Shown in pieces: positions 55,902 through 64,000 of a stretch of 64,000 bases of DNA (position 1 is its first letter; each line of letters begins with the position of its first letter). The translations under genes were made by a program, and so were the position numbers. The DNA is from Litsea cubeba (lineage: Eukaryota > Streptophyta > Magnoliopsida > Laurales > Lauraceae). The DNA lies in NCBI GenBank assembly GCA_012931725.1, contig WHSA01000260.1, forward strand, positions 62,001 to 126,000. Reading direction: 5' to 3'. The notes under the pieces are model-generated. The model had not been told where the DNA came from and made no database searches. It saw nothing but the letters and a program-made list of their open reading frames with translations.

Positions 55902-56598
55902 TGATCTAGGGTCTAATCAAATCAATACCGTCACCACGGTAGGACCCGGTGAAATTCATCCCACCTTTGGGATGTCATTCTAGATACGAGCTCTCACAGG
56001 AACACGTGTAGAGAAAGAATTTTTTCTACCAAAGAAACTATTTTTAAAAAGACTTGATTGAAATAGGTCTATTTCAAACATATCTATTTGAATCATATTT
56101 ATTTCAGTCAGGTCAAACATGGTAAATAATCCCTTTAGCCAATGGCTCTTTTCACAAAGCCCATTTAGAACTTAACCTACTCAGAATTCAACATTTTCTC
56201 ATTTGATATTTTAATGTGAAAAAAGTTAGCAAGGTTCAGCAAAAGTTTAGCCCCACCCAAATAAAAATCTGGAGTCCGCCGCTGCTTGTATTCAAATTAT
56301 ACACACATTATATAGTTTATATATTAAAATTAATATCATCTAGGGCCTGTCCTGTTGGTTTGGGATTGGACTCTTCTCATATATTATACATGCATTCTAC
56401 ATATTTTATATGTATAATGATTACCCAGGCTTGAGCTTGGGCTTGGCTTACAATTATGAATTCAGGGACAGTCCAAGTTAACCTTTTTTAAGCATGTGAA
56501 TATAGGGAACTAATAAATCTTTACAGAGTCCCCCTTAGATTTTCTTTTACTCCTTTTTTTTTTTTTTTTGCATAGTAGCCCCAAGATACTCAAATAAT
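55902..56598. other. Intergenic DNA, nothing recognised
   Basis: AT-rich with a T run at about 56553-56569 just before the RTE relic. No gene or element recognised. Confidence 0.4.
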
Positions 56599-56690
56599 AT
56601 GTGGGATAAAGTAGCAGAATGTATTAGGAGGGTAGGGAAAGAAGTCTTAGGAGAATCCAAAGGGGGTGCTCCGGTACAGAAAGAGGCATG
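56599..56690 (+). pseudogene. RTE-type LINE relic, left part
   Basis: From 56599 the frame reads MWDKVAECIRRVGKEVLGES and on to APVQKEA, the linker between endonuclease and reverse transcriptase in RTE-clade LINEs. It is cut at 56690 by the Sirevirus; the reading frame resumes at 63573 after removing the element and one TSD copy. Confidence 0.7.
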
Positions 56691-57827
56691 TGTTGGAATT
56701 TGAGATGAATTTGAGATGACTTGAGTAGTCTTTGACGAATTGAAGAATATAGTATCTCAAGTATTGATATGAGTTGGAATTATTGTCAACACATTGTCAC
56801 AAACGTGATGTTAAAAGGCTAGTGTTGATAGAGCTGAAAAGAAGAATCAGAGTTCAAACAGTCAGGAATTCAGAATTCCTGAAGCAGAGTCTTCGGTCGA
56901 CCGGGCAACCCATGCGGTCGACCGAGCAAGAAGAAACCTGCAGAAACAGATTCAGGCACCTCTCAGTTATTTTCGTGACACAGTGTGTCTTCGGTCGACC
57001 GGGACCCCAGGATGTCGACCGAGCTCGATAGTTGTCTAACTCCAGACTGTGTATGATGTCGACCGAAGACAGCAGGATGTCGACCGAGCACGGGAACCAG
57101 AGTTGCGCAGAATTAGAAGTTGTGCACGAAAATTCAGCATTCTTATCTAATTTGTTTGGGACTCTTTCTAAACGAATTGTAGCCTGTTTTGAATACAATT
57201 AAGGGTTACTATAACCTATATAAAGGCATGTATGGGTCGTTCTAAAGGGACACCAGAAGAGAAGAGTTTTAGAGATAAAATTGAGAGAGTTCTTGAGAGA
57301 AAGAAGAAGCTGTTGCTGTGTGCTGTTGTGCTGCATCTTTCTACAGCAAGTGTGGACGAGGATGTGCTCTTGAAGATGGTATTTCGTCCATGAGTTAAGT
57401 GTCTCTCTGTTTATGCTTTAATTTCTATTTGTAAGGGATTGAGAGAGAGAGAATTGTAGAGGGGAAGGGCTGTAGACAGAGTTTATCTTCTATTCTGTTT
57501 TTACATCAAGTTGGTGCTTGGTGTTTGGGGTTTGGTGATCCTATCTGTGGGTGCAGATAAATTGTAAAGGGAGTCGGTGCTTCCTAGGTAGTTGGTGCTA
57601 TCTGAAACTAAGGGTTGGTGCTCTTTGTCGTTGGTGCGACTAAATATATTCAGATCTGTCCCGGATTGGTGTTCGGACAGTCTTTGAACCGTGGACGTAG
57701 CCTTTCGGTGAACCACGTTAAATCTGGTGTCATTGTGTGATTTGACTTGTTTTGTTGTTGAATTGGACCTGTTTTTAGAAATCACTGATTCACCCCCCCC
57801 CCCTCTCAGTGATCGCGGTATCCAACA
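56691..57827 (+). repeat. 5' LTR of the Sirevirus
   Basis: TGTTGGAATT to TATCCAACA. It has six copies of GTCGACCG in three pairs at about 56896-57092, then a TATA box TATATAAAG at 57217-57225. Confidence 0.9.
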
Positions 57828-57829
57828 AT

Positions 57830-57841
57830 TGGTATCAGAGC
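57830..57841 (+). other. Primer-binding site of the Sirevirus
   Basis: TGGTATCAGAGC, complementary to the 3' end of plant initiator methionine tRNA, two bases after the LTR. Confidence 0.9.
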
Positions 57842-57893
57842 GAGGTTCCCTTGATCAGTTTAATACGCTAAGGGTGATCTCTTGTCAAATCAC

Positions 57894-60800
57894 ATGGCAG
57901 TCAATACAGGGAATATGAAAGCACCTCTGTTTGATGGTTCTAATTACTCCTTTTGGAAGATTAGGATGCAAGCCTTCATCAAATCTCTTGGCTATGATGT
58001 TTGGGAGGCTGTCAGAGCCGGTTACAATGCTGCCAACGTACCCAATGATACAGCATCGAAGAAGTTGGCAGACAACGACTCCAAGGCGCAGAATGCACTC
58101 TTTAGTGGCCTTGTGGACAGCGAGCTTGTCAAAGTAATTGCATGCAAAACAGCCAAGGAAATTTGGGACAAGTTGCAAAGCATACATGAAGGTGATGAGA
58201 AGATTAAAAAAGCCAAATTGCAAACTCATCGCTCTCAATTCGAGTCTCTTCGCATGGAGGAAAGCGAGAATGTTGACTCGTATATGCAACGAGTGAATGA
58301 AGTCACGAATGACATTCGTGGACTAGGGGAGGAGATTAAAGAGCCGGTCATCGTCAAAAAGGTTCTAAGATCTCTTCTTCCCCGGTTTGATTCAAAAGTC
58401 TCAGCCATCGAAGAAGCCAAAGATCTGAATGCATTTTCCATGGATGAATTACATGGTTCTCTAACTGCCTATGAGATGCGCATAGGAAAGACGTCTTCAT
58501 CTGATAAAGAAGCGGCCTTCAAAGTTCAGAAAAAGGTCAAAGAGACTGCTGGTCATGATGTTGATTCTGATGATGATGAGCTTGAGGCTCAATTTGTTAG
58601 AAAGTTGAAGAAAGGAAGCAATGGCAAGTACAAAGGGAAGCTACCCTTTAAATGCTTCAATTGTGGAGGTATTGGTCACTTTGCTGCGAAGTGTCCGCTA
58701 AAAGAAGACAATGATAATGACTCTTATGCTGAAAAAAGTAAAGGAAAGAGAAATTTCAGAAAAAGAGGCAAAGCTAAAAACTTTCTATGTCAACAAGATG
58801 ACAGCACGTCTGAATCTTCAGACGATGATGAATCAACCGAAGCTCTCTTCATGGTCACTGTTGAAGAAGAAGAAGAGCTAGATCCGGAAGAGGAAGAGGA
58901 GGCTGAAGTCAATCTTGAAGAGGAACTCATAGCCGCACTTGAGGAGCTTAGCATGGAACGCAAATCAAGTAAGAAAAATCTGAAACTTCTTCATGAATCT
59001 GAAAGTTCTATTATTGCTTTGAAAACTCAAGTAGAAGAATATAAAAGAATGGTAGAAGTCCTTGAAAACCAAATAAGTATCAAAAAGGAAGAGGCTATGA
59101 AACTTAAAACTGAGATCGCTAGAGCAAAGGCTGAAAATTTGGAAAATAGCAAAAAACTCAAAGCGCTCCAAGCGATTGAAGGGACTATGAAACTCGATGA
59201 ACTACTGAAAGTTCAAAGACCTGCCCACTTCAGATTTGGTCTAGGATTTGAGAAAGGTGAATCCTCTAAGATTGCACCTCCTGAAAAGAAAGAGCTTGTG
59301 AAGCAAGTCACTGCACCTTCTAACTCTATGAAGCCCACTCAACCTAGAAAGGAGTCCATTCCTGTTAGAAAGGTAATGAAGACTAACCAGCCACAAAGAA
59401 GATACAAATTCTATGGTTATTGCTTTCATTGTAATATGTTTGGACATAAAAGAGCTGATTGCAAATTCTATGTAAGAAACAGCCCATTTGTGACTAGGAA
59501 TCCTTTTTCAATCCTAAATAGCCACAAAATTGAGTGCTATATGTATCATAATTATGGACACTTGGCTAGGGATTGTAGGTTGCATATTGCTAATAAATTT
59601 CAGGTTGAAAAGAAACCCAAGCTAGTCAAGGCTTGGAGAGCAAAGCAAAGTGCAGAAAGTCCCAAAGAATCACTCATTGTGCAAATGGCATTCAATGCAC
59701 AAAAGAAGGCAGCACCATGGGTCCTTGATAGTGGTTGTTCAAGCCATATGACTGGTGATAAAGAGAAATTCATCAAATTACAGCACTATAAAGGCGGTTC
59801 AGTGAAGTTTGGCAACAATGATGGTGCCAAAATCTGCGGAAAAGGTGTTATTCAGCTTATGGCAAACAAGATCAGATCGGAAGAAGTCTTATATGTGTCT
59901 GGATTGAGACACAACCTGCTTAGTGTGAGCCAGATCTGTGACAAGGGTCACGAAGTTATCTTCACAAAGAATGGGTTTGCCATCAAGAAGAGTAGCAACG
60001 GCAAAACAGTGGCAACTGGATCAAGAACTGCTGGAAATCTCTATACATTGTCAGATGGAGCTGAAAAGACCTGCTTGATGAGTCGGACAGAGGAAAGTTG
60101 GTTGTGGCACAAACGCCTTGGGCATCTAAGCTTTGATAACATGTCAAAGATTTGCAATTCAAAGGCTGTAAGAGGCATGTCTACAGTTGAAAAGCCTTCC
60201 AATCCCATTTGCGACTCTTGCCAAAAGGGAAAGCAAACGAGGGTTATGTTCAAGTCAAAGGAGCATCATTCCAAGAAACCTCTTGAGCTAGTGCACACTG
60301 ATCTCTGTGGACCGATGCGAACTCAAAGCACCAATGGAGATAAGTATTTCATGTTATGCATTGATGATTATACTCGTATGACATGGGTATTGTTTCTTAA
60401 GCATAAGCATCAAGCACTTGATCGTTTTAAAGTGTTTAAAGCACAGGTTGAAAATCAATTGGAAAAACGTATCAAGATTTTAAGGTCTGATCGTGGAGGC
60501 GAGTTCACATCTGAAGAGTTCACTAAATATTGTGAACATCATGGCATTCAAAGACAGTACTCAGCCCCTAGAACTCCACAGCAAAATGGAGTTGTGGAAC
60601 GGAAGAATCGCACCGTACAAGAGATGGCTCGTACGATGCTAAGTGAAAGCAAGATGGCTGACAAGTATTGGAAAGAGGCAATTCATACGGCTGTATACAT
60701 TCAAAGCCGATGCTTGATCAGGCCACATGAAGACAAAACTCCCTATGAGCTATGGTTTGGAAGAAAAGCAACAGTCAAGCACTTCAGAGTCTTCGGCAGC

Positions 60801-61103
60801 AAGTGTTACATCAAGCGGCTCGAACAAAATCCGGGCAAATTTGAAGAAAGAGCTGACGAAGGTATATTTCTGGGTTACTCCTCTACTAGCAAGGCATATA
60901 GGTGTCTTAACAAAAGAACCAGAAAAATCATAGAAAGTGCTGATGTGAGAATAGATGAAAATATTAAACCAAAGAATGCAACTCATAATGACAGTCCAGT
61001 TTATGAGGACTCAAGTGAGATTGATGATGAGATGGCTGAATCTAATGATTCTGAGAAATCAAAGGATGACTCAGAAGATACTTCACCTAAGAAGCACAGT
61101 TGA
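57894..61103 (+). CDS. Sirevirus gag-protease-integrase ORF (1069 codons, truncated by deletion)
   Basis: The first ATG in the frame is at 57894 (MAVNTGNMKAPLFDG). Counting from TTG 57882 as residue 1: copia gag (UBN2-like) at 15-200; zinc knuckle CFNCGGIGHFAAKC at 258-271; acidic then coiled-coil region at 325-440; second knuckle CFHCNMFGHKRADC at 514-527; third knuckle CYMYHNYGHLARDC at 552-565 with its second Cys changed to Tyr; protease WVLDSGCSSHMTG with Asp616. The integrase has an HHCC finger at about 743-780 and Asp807, Asp870 and Glu906 (D,D35E). After SEDTSPKKHS it meets a TGA at 61101-61103, at the junction of a deletion, so it lacks the start of reverse transcriptase. Confidence 0.9.
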   Translation: MAVNTGNMKAPLFDGSNYSFWKIRMQAFIKSLGYDVWEAVRAGYNAANVPNDTASKKLADNDSKAQNALFSGLVDSELVKVIACKTAKEIWDKLQSIHEGDEKIKKAKLQTHRSQFESLRMEESENVDSYMQRVNEVTNDIRGLGEEIKEPVIVKKVLRSLLPRFDSKVSAIEEAKDLNAFSMDELHGSLTAYEMRIGKTSSSDKEAAFKVQKKVKETAGHDVDSDDDELEAQFVRKLKKGSNGKYKGKLPFKCFNCGGIGHFAAKCPLKEDNDNDSYAEKSKGKRNFRKRGKAKNFLCQQDDSTSESSDDDESTEALFMVTVEEEEELDPEEEEEAEVNLEEELIAALEELSMERKSSKKNLKLLHESESSIIALKTQVEEYKRMVEVLENQISIKKEEAMKLKTEIARAKAENLENSKKLKALQAIEGTMKLDELLKVQRPAHFRFGLGFEKGESSKIAPPEKKELVKQVTAPSNSMKPTQPRKESIPVRKVMKTNQPQRRYKFYGYCFHCNMFGHKRADCKFYVRNSPFVTRNPFSILNSHKIECYMYHNYGHLARDCRLHIANKFQVEKKPKLVKAWRAKQSAESPKESLIVQMAFNAQKKAAPWVLDSGCSSHMTGDKEKFIKLQHYKGGSVKFGNNDGAKICGKGVIQLMANKIRSEEVLYVSGLRHNLLSVSQICDKGHEVIFTKNGFAIKKSSNGKTVATGSRTAGNLYTLSDGAEKTCLMSRTEESWLWHKRLGHLSFDNMSKICNSKAVRGMSTVEKPSNPICDSCQKGKQTRVMFKSKEHHSKKPLELVHTDLCGPMRTQSTNGDKYFMLCIDDYTRMTWVLFLKHKHQALDRFKVFKAQVENQLEKRIKILRSDRGGEFTSEEFTKYCEHHGIQRQYSAPRTPQQNGVVERKNRTVQEMARTMLSESKMADKYWKEAIHTAVYIQSRCLIRPHEDKTPYELWFGRKATVKHFRVFGSKCYIKRLEQNPGKFEERADEGIFLGYSSTSKAYRCLNKRTRKIIESADVRIDENIKPKNATHNDSPVYEDSSEIDDEMAESNDSEKSKDDSEDTSPKKHS

Positions 61104-62185
61104 AACAAGCGCCAAGGGCATGGTATGCAAGGCTGGATCTCTATCTCCGCAAGATCGGTTTTGGAAAAGGAATGGTTGATAGCAATCTGTATGTCAAAAC
61201 TGAGTTAAGCAAACAGCTGGTTGTCATCATTTATGTTGATGACATAATCTTTGGTGGCAATGATGAGGAGATGTGCAGGAATTTTGCTGAAGAGATGAAG
61301 AAAGAATTTGAGATGTCGATGCTTGGAGAACTAAAGTTCTTTCTTGGTTTACAAGTTCAGCAGCTGAAACATGGCATCTTCATATCACAAATGAAGTACA
61401 TTAAGGAAATGCTGAAACGGTTCAATATGGAAGACAGCAAGCCAGTGAGCACACCAATGTCAACGAACACGAAGCTTAGCAAAGATGATAAGGCCTCGTC
61501 CGTTGATCATACCACCTATCGCTCTATGATAGGAAGCTTGCTCTACTTAACTGCTACAAGACCAGATCTTCTACAAGCAGTATGTATGGTTGCACGTTTT
61601 CAAGCAGCACCAACTGAAACGCACCTTACAGCAGTGAAAAGAATCTTTCGATATCTGAAAGGTACTATGGAGCTTGGTATCTGGTATCCCAAAGGCAAAT
61701 CCTTCACTCTTGTTGCATATTCTGATGCCGATTGGGCTGGATGCGTAGATGATCGCAAGAGTACTAGCGGCGGCGCATTTTATCTTGGAGAAAGATTAGT
61801 TGCTTGGCATAGTAAGAAGCAAGACTCAGTATCCCTTTCGACAGCGGAAGCGGAATATATTGCAGCGGCAACTTGTTGTACGCAAGTGTTATGGATGCGA
61901 CAAATGCTCTCTGATCTAGGAGTTCCTACAACGGATCCTACGCCGATCCTATGTGACAACACGAGTGCAATTCATATATCTAAGAATCCTGTTCAGCACT
62001 CTCGAACAAAGCATGTAGCAATTCGTTATCATTTTCTTAAAGATAAAGTTGCTGATGGAGAGGTCAAGTTGGAATATGTTCCAACAACTGAGCAAGTGGC
62101 TGATATTTTCACGAAACCTCTGCCAAAGGAAGTCTTCGAGTATCTCCGGAAAAAGTTAGGAGTTACTCACTCTCCTAAACCGTAG
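61100..62185 (+). pseudogene. Sirevirus reverse transcriptase C-terminal part and RNase H
   Basis: The frame begins without ATG at LKQAPRAWYARLD, in the middle of copia reverse transcriptase, and shifts relative to the upstream ORF (overlap 61100-61103). It contains YVDDIIFGG (the catalytic YVDD), FLGLQVQQ, and RNase H with SDADWAGC, KSTSGG, SLSTAEAEY and HIADIFTKPL-like ADIFTKPLPKE. The first half of reverse transcriptase, including the first catalytic Asp, is absent: an internal deletion of roughly 0.6 kb or more at about 61095-61100. This 361-codon piece therefore cannot be an active polymerase. Confidence 0.88.
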
Positions 62186-62189
62186 GAGT

Positions 62190-62430
62190 TGTGCTTGAAA
62201 GGGGGAGCAATGCATTCATTGAATATCCTATTCGCTCCTCGGTTTGGTCCCTTTGGACTTGTTGTCAAAGGGGGAGAGATGTTATGATATGATAGCAAGG
62301 AGAGATGTTAAGCTATGAAAGCTAGGGGGAGATTGTTGACAGTGCATGGTTGTTATTTCAGAATTTCAGAATTGGTTCCAAGTGAGTGTTGAAGTTCCAA
62401 TAGTGTTGCCAACAATTCCAAAGGGGGAGA
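62190..62430 (+). other. Multiple polypurine tracts before the 3' LTR
   Basis: AAAGGGGGAG-type tracts occur at about 62199, 62269, 62320 and 62420-62430, the last one base before the 3' LTR. Multiplied polypurine tracts are a known Sirevirus trait; the last is presumably the functional plus-strand primer. Confidence 0.75.
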
Positions 62431-62431
62431 T

Positions 62432-63572
62432 TGTTGGAATTTGAGATGAATTTGAGATAACTTGAGTAGTCTTTGACGAATTGAAGAATATAGTATCTCA
62501 AGTATTGATATGAGTTGGAATTATTGTCAACACATTGTCACAAACGTGATGTTAAAAGGCTAGTGTTGATAGAGCTGAAAAGAAGAATCAGAGTTCAAAC
62601 AGTCAGGAATTCAGAATTCCTGAAGCAGAGTCTTCGGTCGACCGGGCAACCCATGCGGTCGACCGAGCAAGAAGAAACCTGCAGAAACAGATTCAGGCAC
62701 CTCTCAGTTATTTTCGTGACACAGTGTGTCTTCGGTCGACCGGGACCCCAGGATGTCGACCGAGCTCGATAGTTGTCTAACTCCAGACTGTGTATGATGT
62801 CGACCGAAGACAGCAGGATGTCGACCGAGCACGGGAACCAGAGTTGCGCAGAATTAGAAGTTGTGCACGAAAATTCAGCACTCTTATCTAATTTGTTTGG
62901 GACTCTTTCTAAACGAATTGTAGCCTGTTTTGAATACAATTAAGGGTTACTATAACCTATATAAAGGCATGTATGGGTCGTTCTAAAGGGACACCAGAAG
63001 AGAAGAGTTTTAGAGAGAAAATTGAGAGAGTTCTTGAGAGAAAGAAGAAGCTGTTGCTGTGTGCTGTTGTGCTGCATCTTTCTACAGCAAGTGTGGACGA
63101 GGATGTGCTCTTGAAGATGGTATTTCGTCCATGAGTTAAGTGTCTCTCTGTTTATGCTTTAATTTCTATTTGTAAGGGATTGAGAGAGAGAGAATTGTAG
63201 AGGGGAAGGGCTGTAGACAGAGTTTATCTTCTATTCTGTTTTTACATCAAGTTGGTGCTTGGTGTTTGGGGTTTGGTGATCCTATCTGTGGGTGCAGATA
63301 AATTGTAAAGGGAGTCGGTGCTTCCTAGGTAGTTGGTGCTATCTGAAACTAAGGGTTGGTGCTCTTTGTCGTTGGTGCGACTAAATATATTCAGATCTGT
63401 CCCGGATTGGTGTTCGGACAGTCTTTGAACCGTGGACGTAGCCTTTCGGTGAACCACGTTAAATCTGGTGTCATTGTGTGATTTGACTTGTTTTGTTGTT
63501 GAATTGGACCTGTTTTTAGAAATCACTGATTCACCCCCCCCCCCCCCCTCTCAGTGATCGCGGTATCCAACA
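62432..63572 (+). repeat. 3' LTR of the Sirevirus
   Basis: 1141 bp, nearly identical to the 5' LTR. TATA box TATATAAAG at 62958-62966. The C run near the end is about four bases longer than in the 5' LTR. Confidence 0.9.
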
Positions 63573-64000
63573 GCATGGTGGTGGAGCGAAGCCGTCCAAG
63601 ACAAGATAAGAGTTAAAAGAGAGTGCTTTAAAACTTGGCAAAACGATCGAAATGAAGCGAACTTGAAGATGTATATAGAAGCAAAAAAAAGAAACCAAAA
63701 GGATAGTTAGTGAGGCCAAGGCAAAGGCATTTGAGGAGCTATATAGGCGACTTGACACTAAGGAAGGTGAAAAACAGATATTCAAGCTTGCTAAAATCAG
63801 AGATCGGCGGACCAATGACTTAAACCAAGTTAAATGCATTAAGGATGATGATGAAAAGGTATTAGTAAAGGAAGAAGAGATAAAGGAGCATTGAAAGAGC
63901 TACTTCTACAAGTTATTTAACGAAATCAGTAGTAGTGACATACAATTGTGGCAGCTTACCATTTGTAGAGAAGAAGCGAATCATATGTTCTATAGGAGAA
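63573..64000 (+). pseudogene. RTE-type LINE relic, right part, runs off the window
   Basis: It continues the relic from 56690: EAWWWSEAVQDKIRVKRECF, EAKAKAFEELYRRL, EGEKQIFKLAKIRDRR, DLNQVKCIKDD. This is the conserved region before the reverse transcriptase of RTE LINEs. A frameshift sits in the A run at about 63683-63692 and a TGA at 63892-63894 (probably from TGG). The YADD region would lie beyond the edge. It is a dead copy that pre-dates the Sirevirus insertion. Confidence 0.78.

Larger units (their letters stand above)
56691..63572 (+). mobile_element. Sirevirus-type Ty1/copia retrotransposon (6.9 kb)
   Basis: Flanked by the 5-bp TSD GCATG (56686-56690 and 63573-63577). LTRs of 1137 and 1141 bp differ by three substitutions seen and a C-run length change. 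Order: LTR, initiator-Met-type PBS, gag, protease, integrase, partial reverse transcriptase, RNase H, several polypurine tracts, LTR. A gag with a long coiled coil and several zinc knuckles, repeated polypurine tracts and palindrome-rich LTRs point to Sireviruses. The N-terminal half of reverse transcriptase is deleted, so it is not autonomous. Confidence 0.92.

Noticed and set aside
57882..57893. Start of Sirevirus gag at 57882
   Set aside because: That codon is TTG; the first ATG in frame is 57894.

Overview
The window is nuclear DNA of a flowering plant. The evidence is Tat-lineage Ty3/gypsy, Sirevirus-type Ty1/copia, L1 and RTE LINEs, hAT/MULE/PIF MITEs, a tRNA-derived SINE, plant-type introns and a plant UDP-glycosyltransferase (UGT). 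The species cannot be told from the sequence; a magnoliid-like, repeat-rich genome is only a guess. No intact cellular gene is present. The cellular content is a decayed cluster of three UGT92A-like sequences, and most of the rest is nested transposable elements.

Layout. 0-0.6 kb: piece of an LTR retrotransposon. 0.6-7.1 kb: AT-rich DNA with MITEs, a large inverted minisatellite and a SINE. 7.5-9.2 kb: UGT copy 1, one frameshift. 10.3-10.5 kb: 5' remnant of a second UGT. 10.64-16.72 kb: MULE-like element split by a 4.0-kb solo LTR. 16.9-24.8 kb: the duplicated UGT block (copy 2, two frameshifts), whose promoter region holds a 1.7-kb MULE-like element with a dead copia gag and a 3.7-kb insertion. 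24.80-37.32 kb: complete young Tat-type Ty3/gypsy element on the minus strand, with a spliced three-exon gene on the opposite (plus) strand. 37.86-41.38 kb: a second solo LTR, itself hit by a hAT MITE. 41.60-48.2 kb: L1-type LINE on the minus strand with two long ORFs. 48.2-56.6 kb: mostly non-coding, with palindromes and two MITEs. 56.69-63.57 kb: young Sirevirus lacking the first half of its reverse transcriptase, inserted in an RTE LINE relic that continues past the right edge.

Twelve elements have target-site duplications (TSDs) I could read base by base. UGT copy 1 serves as an empty-site reference for insertions beside copy 2, and copy 2 does the same for the SINE beside copy 1. This gives a relative chronology: UGT duplication, then SINE (copy 1 side) and MULE-like insertions (copy 2 side), with the gypsy and Sirevirus elements youngest (LTR pairs about 99.7% identical by eye).

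Most notable: (1) both long UGT copies share changes at both catalytic-dyad positions (His to Gln, Asp to Asn), so catalysis was probably altered before the frameshifts; (2) the antisense gene of the Tat element is fully open across three exons with its own TATA box while gag-pol is frame-broken; (3) two MULE-like elements share a 21-bp minisatellite; (4) a 135-bp near-perfect hairpin is built of nested palindromes. All family names rest on motif recognition, not on database searches.
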